Below, piece by piece: positions 27,720-36,634 of a stretch of 64,000 bases of DNA. This DNA comes from Kaistella chaponensis. GTDB taxonomy: Bacteria; Bacteroidota; Bacteroidia; Flavobacteriales; Weeksellaceae. Each line of letters opens with the position of its first letter. Positions within the stretch are counted from its first letter, which is position 1. The notes beneath the pieces were generated by a model that saw only the letters and a list, made by a program, of their open reading frames with translations, had not been told where the DNA came from and did not search any database. The stretch spans positions 214,232 through 278,231 of the forward strand of contig NZ_FTOI01000004.1 of NCBI RefSeq assembly GCF_900156725.1, given 5' to 3'. A program made the position numbers and the translations under genes.

Positions 27720-29273
27720 ATGGCCAATAAAACAACCGACATGAGTAAAATTAGAAAAGTCCTTAAATTTTATAGCAACGGAAAAAGTAAGTTATTCATC
27801 AGCAATTACTTATCGCTTTCCAGAAACACCTTAAGGAAGTATATTTCATTATTTGAAGTCCTTGGATTAAGTTTTGAGATCATTAACGAAAAGACAGACG
27901 CAGAACTTGAACTTTTGTTTTCTCATACTACTGAGGAATCGGTGAGTCCCAAATTACAGACTTTGTACGATTATTTTCCGGTGATGGAACGGGAATTAAA
28001 AAAGGTAGGAGTCACTATTTATAGCACTTGGGAACAATATATCGCTTTGCATCCCGATGGTTTTCAGATCACCCAATTCCGGCATCACTACAAGATATGG
28101 GCAAAGCGGGTGAATCCTGTGATGCACATGAATCACAAAGCTGGTGATAAAATGTATGTGGATTATGCTGGCAAAACCCTATCTATTACTGATAAAAAGA
28201 GTGGCGAAATTAAAAGCGTACAGTTTTTTGTGGCCATCCTGGGAGCGAGCCAGTATACGTATGCAGAATCCTCAATGAGCCAGCAAAAGGAAGATTTTGT
28301 ACGTTCGGTAGAAGATGCGATGCATTTTTTTCAGGGCGTTCCTGCGGCAATTGTTCCTGATAATTTAAAATCTGCGGTCATCAAAAGCAGCCGTTTTGAA
28401 CCCACCATTAATGAAACCTTCGCCGATCTTGCCGATCATTATGGAACCACCATTTTACCTGCCAGAGCTTATAAGCAGAGAGATAAATCTTTGGTAGAAG
28501 GCGCTGTGAAGATCTTGTACCGCAGGATTTATGCCCGTTTAAAAGAAAACTCATTCTATTCATTAGCAGAATTAAACCATCAAATTTGGGATCTGTTAAA
28601 GACGCACAACGATCGCAAACTCACCGCACGTCCTTACTCCCGCAAAGAATTGTTTTTAGAAGACGAAAAAGAAAAACTGCGTCCACTTCCCGAAGCGCGT
28701 TTTGAGCTCAAATACCAGTCGCATGCAACGGTGATGCAGAATGGTCACGTTCTTTTGAGTCAGGACAAAAATTATTACAGCGTTCCGTATCAGTATCTGA
28801 AGAAAAAAATCAAACTTTTATATACGTCATCCGCTGTAGAAATCTTCCACAAATACAACAGAATTGCCATTCATATGCGCAATTACAAACCTTATGGATA
28901 CACCACCAATGCTGAACATTTAGCCAGTACGCATCAGTTTGTGTCCGATTGGAGTCCTTCGCGGTTTATCGATTGGGCAACTGAAATTGATCCCGTCGTT
29001 GGTGAATATATCATCCAAATTATTGAGAGCCGGAATCATCCTGAACAAGCTTATAAAAGTTGTATGGGAATATTAAACTTCGAAAAAAAGGTAGGCAGGG
29101 AGCGATTGGTCAATGCCTGCAAACGTGCGCTTGACTTTAAAATTTACAGCTTTAAAACCATCCAGAAAATTTTAGAAAACAATTTAGACCAAATTGATTT
29201 TGAGCAAAAATCAGAGTTGGAACAACAACTTCCAATCCATGGGAATATCCGTGGAAAACAGTATTACAATTAG
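27720..29273 (+). CDS. istA: IS21-family transposase IstA
   Basis: A 517-residue transposase. An N-terminal helix-turn-helix (about 8-45, ISNYLSLSRNTLRKYI) precedes a rve-type DDE integrase core with Asp in YVDYAGKTL, Asp in AIVPDNLKSAV and Glu in SLVEGAVKILYRRI. The C-terminal beta-rich Mu-like domain is present. Length is normal for IstA, with no frameshift. It works with IstB (after 69 bp) to move the element by cut-and-paste with target selection by IstB. Confidence 0.95.
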   Translation: MANKTTDMSKIRKVLKFYSNGKSKLFISNYLSLSRNTLRKYISLFEVLGLSFEIINEKTDAELELLFSHTTEESVSPKLQTLYDYFPVMERELKKVGVTIYSTWEQYIALHPDGFQITQFRHHYKIWAKRVNPVMHMNHKAGDKMYVDYAGKTLSITDKKSGEIKSVQFFVAILGASQYTYAESSMSQQKEDFVRSVEDAMHFFQGVPAAIVPDNLKSAVIKSSRFEPTINETFADLADHYGTTILPARAYKQRDKSLVEGAVKILYRRIYARLKENSFYSLAELNHQIWDLLKTHNDRKLTARPYSRKELFLEDEKEKLRPLPEARFELKYQSHATVMQNGHVLLSQDKNYYSVPYQYLKKKIKLLYTSSAVEIFHKYNRIAIHMRNYKPYGYTTNAEHLASTHQFVSDWSPSRFIDWATEIDPVVGEYIIQIIESRNHPEQAYKSCMGILNFEKKVGRERLVNACKRALDFKIYSFKTIQKILENNLDQIDFEQKSELEQQLPIHGNIRGKQYYN

Positions 29274-29342
29274 CAATTAGTAATTAGCAAAATTATCATT
29301 TTCAATTAAACCATCATTAAACCAAATTAAATTTTAAAAATC

Positions 29343-30086
29343 ATGAACGAACCTACCGTGACCAAAATGAAGCAAATGAAGCTTTGCGGCATGTATCATG
29401 CGTTTAAAACCGCTATTGAAAGTGGCAAAACAGATCATTACACGCTCGATGAGTTTATCTCGATGCTGATCGATGCAGAATGGGATGAACGGCACAACAG
29501 GCGCATCGAAAGAAGCATCAAGAACGCACGATTCCATTACAAATCAAATATCGAAAATATTAACTTCGATGAATCCCGAAACTTGGACCGCAATCTGGTG
29601 CTGCGCTTAGCGGGATGCGAATTTGTAGAAAAGAATGAAAACATACTGATCACCGGAAGTACGGGCGTAGGCAAAAGCTATTTAGGCACTGCACTTGGTT
29701 ATCAGGCGTGTATAGAAGGTTTTAAGGTCAGTTATTTTAACACCAATAAATTGTTTGGTAAATTAAAAATGGCAAAAGCAGATGGCTCTTATCTCCGGGA
29801 ACTTGCCAAAATACAACGCCAGGAGGTGATTATATTGGATGATTTTGGCCTCCAGACATTAGACAGTCAAAACAGAATAACTCTTTTAGAACTCATTGAA
29901 GACCGTCATAATAACGGTTCCATCATTGTAACTTCGCAAATCCCGGTTGCGGGTTGTTATGAAATCATCGGCGAAAAAACCATTGCCGATGCTATTTTAG
30001 ACCGGTTGATCCACCAATCTCACCGCCTTGAACTGAAGGGTGAATCAATGCGCAAAAAAAGAGGAATAAATAAAGCCGAAAATTAA
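29343..30086 (+). CDS. istB: IS21-family helper ATPase IstB
   Basis: A 247-residue DnaC-like AAA+ ATPase: Walker A GSTGVGKSYLG near residue 105, Walker B VIILDDFG near 165 and the sensor region IVTSQIPVAG. IstB assembles on target DNA and recruits the IstA transposase. Normal length, intact. It lies 69 bp after istA and within the subterminal repeats of the element. Confidence 0.95.
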   Translation: MNEPTVTKMKQMKLCGMYHAFKTAIESGKTDHYTLDEFISMLIDAEWDERHNRRIERSIKNARFHYKSNIENINFDESRNLDRNLVLRLAGCEFVEKNENILITGSTGVGKSYLGTALGYQACIEGFKVSYFNTNKLFGKLKMAKADGSYLRELAKIQRQEVIILDDFGLQTLDSQNRITLLELIEDRHNNGSIIVTSQIPVAGCYEIIGEKTIADAILDRLIHQSHRLELKGESMRKKRGINKAEN

Positions 30087-30142
30087 TGATATTTGAATAC
30101 AAATTAGCACATGAAAAACAGTCGTTTTTGCCACAAAAAAGA

Positions 30143-30207
30143 GGTGGTCAATTTAAACCGAATTTACATGGTCACTTTAAACCGAATCTAGGTGGTCAAT
30201 TACACCG
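30143..30207 (-). repeat. right-end transposase-binding repeats of the IS21 element
   Basis: Three units in inverted orientation at 30143-30160, 30168-30184 and 30191-30207, consensus (other strand) CGGTTTAAATTGACCACC. The middle unit is diverged (GTGACCAT). Confidence 0.8.
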
Positions 30208-30216
30208 AACTTTGCA

Positions 30217-30518
30217 GTATTTCAGTCAGAATAGAAATAGATAAAGAATTAATTTATATCAATGTGTATATTATGTGAAAATTTAGATTAAAAAGTTGAA
30301 AATCGAAAATGTATTATGTTTTATTTTTTCAAAGTAACTCTTTAAGCGCTGGGTGGAGATTTAATTTGATAATATATCTAAATAATGTAAAATTAAATCT
30401 ACCGAGATCAAAAGTTTGAAATACTATAGAGAAATGGATTATTAAATTCTAGCAAAAAGAAAAATCGGGAACTTTAGTCCCCGATAATGTTAAATTACTG
30501 ATTTACAGTAGTTGTTTG
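30217..30518. other. 302-bp region between IS element and tRNA-Gln
   Basis: AT-rich, no coding frame, no repeat of the left flank of the IS. Nothing recognisable. Confidence 0.5.
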
Positions 30519-30589
30519 TAGACCCACAGGGATTCGAACCCCAACTGACGGTACCAAAAACCGGAGTGCTACCGTTACACCATGGGTCT
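30519..30589 (-). tRNA. tRNA-Gln (anticodon UUG)
   Basis: On the minus strand a 71-nt cloverleaf: acceptor AGACCCA pairing with TGGGTCT and discriminator A; D-arm with GGTGTAACGGTAGCA; anticodon loop TTTTGGT with anticodon TTG; T-arm with GGTTCGAATCC. CCA is not encoded. The outermost anticodon-stem pair is a C-T mismatch (CCGGT against ACCGT), other pairs are normal. Confidence 0.95.
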
Positions 30590-30710
30590 GTCTTTATTTT
30601 GGTGGTGCAAATCTAAAAAAAAATTTTGTACTGAACAATTATTTTTCAAAAATTTATCCTAAAATGTATTTTATTGATTTTATCATGTTTCTCTTCTCAT
30701 ATAAATTCTG

Positions 30711-30718
30711 TATTTTTG
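30711..30718 (+). promoter_or_regulatory. candidate -7 box of recA
   Basis: TATTTTTG fits the Bacteroidetes TAnnTTTG element and lies 19 bp before the recA start. The -33 region (GTTT near 30687) is weak. Confidence 0.45.
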
Positions 30719-30737
30719 AACAAATAAATATTTACAA

Positions 30738-31748
30738 ATGAGCAGTATTGAAGATAAGAAAAAAGCATTGGCTTTGGTGCTTGAAAAACTAGATAAAACC
30801 TACGGTAAAGGAACTGTAATGACTTTAGGAGATGCATCTGCAGATACTTCTATTGAGGTGATCCCTTCTGGATCTTTAGGATTAGATTTAGCATTAGGAG
30901 TTGGTGGGTACCCAAGAGGAAGAGTCATAGAAATTTATGGACCTGAATCTTCTGGTAAAACTACTTTAACTTTACATGCGATTGCAGAGGCACAGAAAAC
31001 GGGCGGAATCGCTGCGTTTATTGATGCAGAGCACGCATTCGACCGTCATTATGCATCAAAGTTGGGGATTAATCTGGATGATCTCATTATTTCACAGCCA
31101 GATAATGGAGAACAAGCTTTAGAAATTGCCGATAATTTGATCCGTTCCGGTGCGGTAGATATTGTTGTAATCGATTCGGTTGCAGCTTTGACACCAAAAG
31201 CTGAGATTGAAGGCGAAATGGGAGACTCTAAAATGGGGCTTCATGCACGACTAATGTCGCAAGCATTAAGAAAACTAACAGGAACTATTTCTAAAACAAA
31301 ATGTACGGTAATTTTCATTAACCAGTTAAGAGAAAAAATTGGCGTAATGTTCGGAAACCCAGAAACGACAACGGGTGGAAATGCGTTGAAGTTTTATGCT
31401 TCAGTAAGAATTGATATCAGAAAAGCAAGCGCGCCGATTAAAACAGGTGATGAAGCGGTAGGAAGCCGTGTTAAAGTAAAGATTGTAAAAAACAAAGTTG
31501 CACCACCGTTTAAAATTGCTGAATTTGATATTATGTACGGAGAGGGTGTTTCTAAAACAGGCGAAATTCTGGATGCGGCAGTTGATATGGGAATTGTGAA
31601 GAAAAGCGGTTCTTGGTTCAGTTATGCTGATACAAAGCTAGGTCAAGGTCGTGATGCAGTAAGAGATATGTTGAAAGACAATCCTGAACTTGCAGATGAA
31701 TTGGAAGCTAAAATCCGGGAAGAGATTAAGAATAAAAAAGATGCCTAA
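30738..31748 (+). CDS. recA: recombinase RecA
   Basis: A 336-residue RecA: Walker [11 protein letters not shown] near residue 70, Walker [10 protein letters not shown], loop 2 [27 protein letters not shown] (key Gly/Asn/Gln residues) and the C-terminal DNA-gathering domain. It forms ATP-dependent filaments on single-stranded DNA for homologous recombination and SOS induction. Monocistronic between a candidate promoter and a strong terminator at 31826. Normal length, ATG start. Confidence 0.99.
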   Translation: MSSIEDKKKALALVLEKLDKTYGKGTVMTLGDASADTSIEVIPSGSLGLDLALGVGGYPRGRVIEIYGPESSGKTTLTLHAIAEAQKTGGIAAFIDAEHAFDRHYASKLGINLDDLIISQPDNGEQALEIADNLIRSGAVDIVVIDSVAALTPKAEIEGEMGDSKMGLHARLMSQALRKLTGTISKTKCTVIFINQLREKIGVMFGNPETTTGGNALKFYASVRIDIRKASAPIKTGDEAVGSRVKVKIVKNKVAPPFKIAEFDIMYGEGVSKTGEILDAAVDMGIVKKSGSWFSYADTKLGQGRDAVRDMLKDNPELADELEAKIREEIKNKKDA

Positions 31749-31825
31749 TCTGCACGATAGAAAATGAGTAGATAATAAGGATGAGATTTTAAATTAGCGA
31801 TTTATTCTCAGGTATTGATCGAATT

Positions 31826-31857
31826 AAAGACAGCATAAAATGCTGTCTTTTTTTCTT
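31826..31857 (+). terminator. terminator after recA
   Basis: AAAGACAGCA at 31826-31835 pairs perfectly with TGCTGTCTTT at 31841-31850, loop TAAAA, followed by a T-rich run. Confidence 0.9.
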
Positions 31858-31889
31858 TAAAAATCTTACTTTTATTTTAATTTCCACTC

Positions 31890-32008
31890 TGCAATAGGGA
31901 TAGAAACGGAAACCCCGGAAAAAGCGTTGGGAAAGAAATGGCTTGAGGAGTTGCAGTGTATAGCCCGACCCGAGAAATGGGAAAGCTGCGGCGAGGGAAT
32001 TGCCCAAA
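31890..32008. repeat. intergenic interspersed repeat, type 2
   Basis: A GC-richer block (AATAGGGATAGAAACGG ... GTTGCAGTGTATAGCCCGAC ... GGGAAAGCTGCGG) unlike the surrounding AT-rich DNA. I recall this kind of block between genes in Chryseobacterium relatives. It produces a spurious 93-codon frame on the minus strand. Confidence 0.5.
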
Positions 32009-32089
32009 AAAAAAATTGACAATCTGTCACTTTGCGCAGATTGGTGTTTTATTTGAGAACTCAACTGCATAATTTAAAAATCAATTAAC

Positions 32090-33985
32090 ATGACAAAAGG
32101 AAATATTAATGTATCGGTGGAAAATATTTTTCCGTTAATCAAGAAGTTTTTATACAGCGATCACGAGATATTTTTACGTGAACTGATTTCTAATGCGACA
32201 GATGCGACTTTGAAGCTGAAACATTTGACGAGCATTGGCGAAATTAAAACCGATTACGGACAACCGAAAATTGAAGTTAAAATTGATAAGGAAGCGAAAA
32301 CCTTAACCATCATCGATCAGGGAATCGGAATGACGGGCGAAGAAGTTGAAAAATACATCAACCAAGTTGCCTTTTCTGGGGCGGAAGAATTTCTAGAAAA
32401 ATATAAAGATTCTGCCAAAGATTCTGGAATAATTGGTCATTTTGGTCTTGGGTTTTACTCCGCTTTTATGGTGGCTGAAAAAGTAGAAATTATTACCAAA
32501 TCGTACAAAGATGAACCCGCAGTTCGATGGATTTGCGATGGTAGTCCGGAATTTACTTTAGAAGAAACGACTGATAAAACCGATCGTGGAACCGAAATCG
32601 TGCTTCATATTGCAGAAGATTCTACGGAGTTTTTAGAGGAATCTAAAATTCGTGAATTATTGACGAAATACAACAAATTCATGCCTGTTCCGATTAAATT
32701 TGGAACAAAAACCGAAACTTTACCTTTAGCAGAAGATGCTGCAGAAGATGCGGTTGCGGAAACTACTGAAGTTGATAACATCATCAATAATCCAGCTCCG
32801 GCATGGACGAAAACGCCGAGTGAACTTTCTGACGCAGATTATAAGGAATTCTACCACGAATTGTATCCGATGCAGTTTGAGGAGCCTTTGTTTAATATTC
32901 ATTTGAATGTGGATTATCCATTTAATTTAACTGGAATTCTTTATTTCCCGAAATTGACGAACGGATTAAACATTGAAAAAGATAAAATTCAACTTTACCA
33001 AAATCAGGTGTATGTAACCGATGAGGTGAAAGGAATTGTGCCAGATTTCTTAATGTTGTTGCGTGGAGTGATCGATTCTCCGGATATTCCGTTGAATGTT
33101 TCTAGATCTTATCTTCAAGCAGACGGTGCGGTGAAGAAAATTTCTTCTTACATCACGAAAAAAGTGGCCGACAAAATGGTTTCTTTATTCAATGAAAACC
33201 GCGATGATTACGAGAAAAAATGGAACGACATTAAAATCGTGATCGAATACGGAATGATCTCTGAAGATAAATTCTTTGATAAATCAGACAAATTTGCATT
33301 GTACCCAACAACCGATGGCAAATATTACTTGTGGTCTGAACTGGAAGAAAAAGTAAAACCAATGCAAACCGACAAAGACGGAAACTTTGTGATTTTGTAC
33401 GCAACAAATGCCGATGAACAGCACAGTTACATTCAGTCTGCGAAAGACAAAGGCTATGAAGTTTTACTTTTAGATTCACCGATTGTTCCGCATCTTATTC
33501 AAAAACTGGAAACTTCAAAAGAGAAAATTTCTTTTGCAAGAGTTGATGCAGATCACGTGAATAATTTGATTAAAAAAGACGATACACCAATCTCTAAATT
33601 AAATGAAGAGGAAAAAGTATCGTTGAAGACAACTATCGAAGAAGCGGTAAACGACAAGAAATTCAGCGTTCAGGTGGAAGATTTGGAAAGTTCTGAAGCG
33701 CCATTTATGATCACACAACCGGAATTTATGCGCAGAATGAAAGACATGCAGGCAACCGGTGGCGGTGGCGGAATGTTCGGAATGAGCGGTTTCCCGGAAA
33801 TGTATAATTTGGTGGTAAATTCTAACAGTGAGTTGGCTGCGGAAATCCTTAAAAATGAAAATGCAGAGGAGAAAAAGTCTAAAATTAAATACGCGTTGGA
33901 TTTAGCGAAATTATCTCAGAATTTGTTGAAAGGAAAAGACTTGACGGAATTTATTCAGAGAAGTTATCAGCAGTTGAGTAAATAG
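32090..33985 (+). CDS. htpG: molecular chaperone HtpG (Hsp90)
   Basis: A 631-residue Hsp90. The N-terminal GHKL ATPase has HEIFLRELISNATDA, DQGIGMTGEE and GHFGLGFYSAFMVA. The middle domain has VSRSYLQADGAVKKI, and the C-terminal dimerisation domain includes a glycine-rich stretch (ATGGGGGMFGMSG) near 558-572. Stress-induced ATP-dependent chaperone of the cytosol. Start ATG 32090, normal length. Monocistronic; a terminator follows at 34102. The region between residues about 217 and 245 is a charged, alanine-rich linker. Confidence 0.98.
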   Translation: MTKGNINVSVENIFPLIKKFLYSDHEIFLRELISNATDATLKLKHLTSIGEIKTDYGQPKIEVKIDKEAKTLTIIDQGIGMTGEEVEKYINQVAFSGAEEFLEKYKDSAKDSGIIGHFGLGFYSAFMVAEKVEIITKSYKDEPAVRWICDGSPEFTLEETTDKTDRGTEIVLHIAEDSTEFLEESKIRELLTKYNKFMPVPIKFGTKTETLPLAEDAAEDAVAETTEVDNIINNPAPAWTKTPSELSDADYKEFYHELYPMQFEEPLFNIHLNVDYPFNLTGILYFPKLTNGLNIEKDKIQLYQNQVYVTDEVKGIVPDFLMLLRGVIDSPDIPLNVSRSYLQADGAVKKISSYITKKVADKMVSLFNENRDDYEKKWNDIKIVIEYGMISEDKFFDKSDKFALYPTTDGKYYLWSELEEKVKPMQTDKDGNFVILYATNADEQHSYIQSAKDKGYEVLLLDSPIVPHLIQKLETSKEKISFARVDADHVNNLIKKDDTPISKLNEEEKVSLKTTIEEAVNDKKFSVQVEDLESSEAPFMITQPEFMRRMKDMQATGGGGGMFGMSGFPEMYNLVVNSNSELAAEILKNENAEEKKSKIKYALDLAKLSQNLLKGKDLTEFIQRSYQQLSK

Positions 33986-33987
33986 GA

Positions 33988-34072
33988 TATAGAGAAAAGA
34001 ACAAAGAGTAAAGAGAAAAGAACAAAGAGTAAAGAATAAAGAGAAAAAAACAAAGAGTAAAGAGGATAGGCT
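33988..34072 (+). repeat. purine-rich low-complexity direct repeats after htpG
   Basis: Three to four copies of a 19-21-bp unit based on AAAGAACAAAGAGTAAAGAG. Probably slippage-derived. Minus-strand frames through it are artefacts. Confidence 0.7.
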
Positions 34073-34101
34073 TTAGTGTTGTATGCTTTATTGGAAATAG
34101 T

Positions 34102-34140
34102 AAAACCTTGTTGAGAGTTGATCTTGACAAGGTTTTTTTT
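34102..34140 (+). terminator. terminator after htpG
   Basis: AAAACCTTGT at 34102-34111 pairs with ACAAGGTTTT at 34127-34136, followed by more T. Confidence 0.85.
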
Positions 34141-34326
34141 AAATGAATAAATCGGCAGAATAGTAGTTTTGTCGATTTTTTTTTGACAGAAATTTGACCA
34201 TGTCGAAGGTCGATCAATTATTTTTTGGGAGATTTTTCCGTCTTGTGTTCCCGTTTTTTTTTGTTTCAAAGTGCTGCGCATAAAGCGCTATACTCTGGTT
34301 TGTTTGCGAGTTTGTGCTTTGTAATC

Positions 34327-34623
34327 TTACAATTCCTCTAAAGGATTCCAGAAAAGCGTTTTGAAATTTTTGATTCGGAAATTTTCTACTTCAATTCCTT
34401 CGGCTTCCAGTCTTTGCTGAAATTCCGGAACCGACAATGTTCCTGAACTGGAGATCACGCGGTGTGCAGGAACATTTTTCGGACAACCGCCCATGGCTTT
34501 TCCCACGTGGCGGGAATGATTGGGAAAACCTATAGCTTTTGCAATCGCGCCGTAAGAGGAGATGCGACCTTTCGGTATTAATTTGGTGATTTCCCAGACT
34601 TGTTGTTGAAATAGTGGATTCAT
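34327..34623 (-). CDS. alkyltransferase-like protein (ATL) with Ala in place of catalytic Cys
   Basis: A 98-residue protein equal to the DNA-binding C-terminal domain of O6-methylguanine-DNA methyltransferase. It keeps the conserved Tyr24 (SSYGAIAKAIG), the arginine-finger segment SRHVGKAMGG and the active-site loop, but this reads P-A53-H-R-V where the active enzyme has P-C-H-R-V. The alkyl acceptor is therefore missing. Such ATL proteins bind O6-alkylguanine and flag it for nucleotide excision repair. Its 5' side abuts the 21-bp minisatellite, which occupies the promoter region. Confidence 0.9.
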   Translation of the reverse strand: MNPLFQQQVWEITKLIPKGRISSYGAIAKAIGFPNHSRHVGKAMGGCPKNVPAHRVISSSGTLSVPEFQQRLEAEGIEVENFRIKNFKTLFWNPLEEL

Positions 34624-34649
34624 CTTGTTTTTGTGTTGTTTTGGGATGG

Positions 34650-35058
34650 GAGAATATAGTTTTCCAAGATAAGAATATTGTTTGCAAAGGCAAGAATATA
34701 GTTTACATACGCAAGAATATTATTTACATACGCGAGAATATTGTTTACAAAGGCAAGAATATAGTTTACATACGCAAGAATATAGTTTACATACGGAAGA
34801 ATATAGTTTACAAAGGCAAGAATATAGTTTACATACGGAAGAATATAGTTTACAGACGCAAGAATATACTTTACAGAGGCAAGAATATAGTTTACAGAGG
34901 CAAGAATATAGTTTACATACGGAAGAATATTGTTTACATACGCAAGAATATTGTTTTACATCACAAGAATTAGGTTTTACATTGCAAGAATCAGGTTTTA
35001 CAAAGCAAGAAATAGATTTTATAAGGGAGAAATATGTTTTACAATGCAAGAACATGGG
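34650..35058. repeat. 21-bp minisatellite, about 19 copies
   Basis: Tandem units of consensus AAGAATATAGTTTACATACG plus one C/G, nearly exact from about 34690 to 34950 and decaying at both sides. There are two recurrent subtypes at the unit end (ACATACG and ACAAAGG/ACAGAGG). Because 21 is a multiple of three, several frames stay open on both strands, but there is no start context or family resemblance. It fills the space between the ATL start and the deoxyhypusine-synthase-like gene. Confidence 0.95.
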
Positions 35059-35123
35059 TTGTAAAAACTTTTTTGGATTTTAACTTTTGAAAAAGCGTCA
35101 ACTCTCCCGATAGTTATTGGGAT

Positions 35124-35182
35124 TAGTCGCGATTGCAGCGGCATCCTTCCCGAAACGGGAAGATAGAGCGGAGAGCGGGACC
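35124..35182 (-). repeat. palindromic intergenic repeat, type 1, copy 1
   Basis: Read on the minus strand: GGTCCCGCTCTCCGCTCT, then ATCTTCCCG TTT CGGGAAGGAT (perfect hairpin), then GCCGCTGCAATCGCGACTA. It shares AAGGATGCCGCTGCAATC with the copy at 58788 and its layout with the copy at 36367. Confidence 0.7.
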
Positions 35183-35270
35183 GAAAGTGGCAGAAACGAA
35201 ACCGACTTGATCCAAAAAAAATCGCCCCAAAAAATGAGGCGATTGAATGGTATTTAAGACTTTATTTTCT

Positions 35271-36245
35271 TTAAGAATTCTCCAAAATATAAGAGAACAT
35301 CAACGGCGCACAAATGGTCGCGTCACTTTCAACGATAAACTTCGGTGTAGTGATGTCTAGTTTTCCCCACGTGATTTTCTCATTCGGAACTGCGCCGGAA
35401 TATGATCCGTAAGATGTCGTAGAATCTGAGATCTGACAGAAATATGACCAAAATGGAATATCTGTCATTTCCATATCCTGATACAACATCGGAACCACAC
35501 AAATTGGGAAATCTCCCGCGATTCCACCACCAACCTGGAAGAATCCTACGCCTTTTCCACCCGAATTTTTAGGATACCAATCTGCCAAAAACATCATGTA
35601 TTCAATCCCAGATTTCACGGTAGAAGCTTGCAATTCGCCTTTGATACAGTAACTGCTGAAAATATTCCCCATGGTAGAATCTTCCCAACCTGGAACCACA
35701 ATCGGCAGGTTTTTTTCTGCTGCAGCCAACATCCAGGAATTCTCTCTCGGGATTTCATAATACTGCTCCAAAACGCCTGATAAAAGCATTTTGTACATAT
35801 ATTCGTGCGGAAAATAACGTTCGCCTTTCGCTTCTGCATCTTTCCAGATTTCCACGATATGTTTTTGCAATCGTCTGAACGCTTCCTCTTCCGGAATACA
35901 TGTATCGGTCACACGATTCAAGCCTCTTTCTAGCAAAGCCCACTCGTCTTGCGCCGTTAAATCGCGGTAATGTGGCACTCTTTCGTAATGCGAATGCGCT
36001 ACCAAATTCATCAAATCTTCCTCCAAATTCGCACCGGTGCAGGAAATAATATCCACTTTATCCTGACGAATCATTTCTGCCAAAATCTTTCCGATTTCTG
36101 CCGTAGACATTGCTCCAGCCAAAGTAATCATCATTTTTCCGCCATCTTTCAGGTGCGCAACATACCCTTTTGAGGCGTCCACTAAAGCTGCAGAGTTAAA
36201 ATGCAGGTAATATTTTTCTATAAATTCCGTGATCGGTTTGCTCAT
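35271..36245 (-). CDS. deoxyhypusine-synthase-like protein
   Basis: A 324-residue protein of the deoxyhypusine synthase family, counted from the ATG at 36245; a TTG six codons upstream is also open. Family signatures: MMITLAGAMSTAEIGKIL (NAD-binding), ISCTGANLEEDL, and near the C terminus YGSYSGAVPNEKITWGKLD, in which the Lys of WGK matches the catalytic lysine of eukaryotic deoxyhypusine synthase. Bacteria lack eIF5A, so the substrate must differ; some bacterial homologues make homospermidine or modify other targets. No polyamine gene is adjacent. Stand-alone gene, not disrupted. Confidence 0.88.
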   Translation of the reverse strand: MSKPITEFIEKYYLHFNSAALVDASKGYVAHLKDGGKMMITLAGAMSTAEIGKILAEMIRQDKVDIISCTGANLEEDLMNLVAHSHYERVPHYRDLTAQDEWALLERGLNRVTDTCIPEEEAFRRLQKHIVEIWKDAEAKGERYFPHEYMYKMLLSGVLEQYYEIPRENSWMLAAAEKNLPIVVPGWEDSTMGNIFSSYCIKGELQASTVKSGIEYMMFLADWYPKNSGGKGVGFFQVGGGIAGDFPICVVPMLYQDMEMTDIPFWSYFCQISDSTTSYGSYSGAVPNEKITWGKLDITTPKFIVESDATICAPLMFSYILENS

Positions 36246-36366
36246 AATTTTTGATTTCAGCAAAGATAAGAATTTTTATTCCCCTCTTATGGAGGGGTGG
36301 CAAAATTCGCAGAATTTTGACGGGGTGGTTTTTTAGGAGCAAGAAGGTTTGGCTTTTGTTCGAAAA

Positions 36367-36443
36367 CCGGTCCCGCTTTCATTCCAATCTTTTTCTTTTT
36401 TTTTAGAAAAAAAAGAAAAAGGATTTTCCCTTCAATCGGGGCT
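36367..36443 (+). repeat. palindromic intergenic repeat, type 1, copy 2
   Basis: CCGGTCCCGCTTTCATTCCA, ATCTTTTTC...GAAAAAGGAT with a long T/A hairpin, then TTTCCCTTCAATCGGGGCTA. Same frame of conserved blocks as the copies at 35124 and 58788. The rest of the 389-bp gap 36246-36634 includes GGAGGGGTGG and GACGGGGTGG blocks and no gene. Confidence 0.65.
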
Positions 36444-36634
36444 ATAATTTCGGGTGGTTTTTCTTTTGGAGGGGGAGGAAGTTGCTCTCTTTACGGTTTT
36501 CCGTAATTTTTATTAAATCTATTTCGCTATTTTTGGTTAATTGGTGTCAATGTCATGCTTATCTTGCCTTATATTTGTGTATATGATGGTTTTTAACACC
36601 TCTCAAAAACTAGCCGTAATTTTAAAGAAAAAAT

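Larger units (their letters stand above)
27540..30216 (+). mobile_element. complete IS21-family insertion sequence
   Basis: About 2.68 kb with istA and istB in the usual order. The ends fit each other: TGGAAAAAACGG at 27540 and, read on the other strand, TGCAAAGTTCGG at 30216 share TG at the tip and CGGT-x2-AATTGACCACC at the same distance. Both ends carry several subterminal repeats. No 4-8 bp target duplication is visible (flanks AAGG and GTAT), so the element may have recombined after insertion, or the exact tips differ by a few bases. Both genes are intact, so it may still be active. Confidence 0.88.

Noticed and set aside
27536..30220. Target-site duplication of the IS21-family element
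   Set aside because: The bases next to the proposed tips (AAGG and GTAT) do not match at 4, 5 or 8 bp.
31789..32070. 93-codon minus-strand frame between recA and htpG
   Set aside because: It covers the recA terminator and an interspersed repeat; no protein resemblance.
34650..35058. CRISPR array
   Set aside because: Units are contiguous with no unique spacers, and no cas genes are in the window.
34614..35083. Open frames of 119 and 133 codons through the minisatellite, and a 111-codon frame on the other strand
   Set aside because: They exist only because the 21-bp unit is a multiple of three and has no stop in some frames. There is no start context, no domain, and three overlapping frames cannot all be real.
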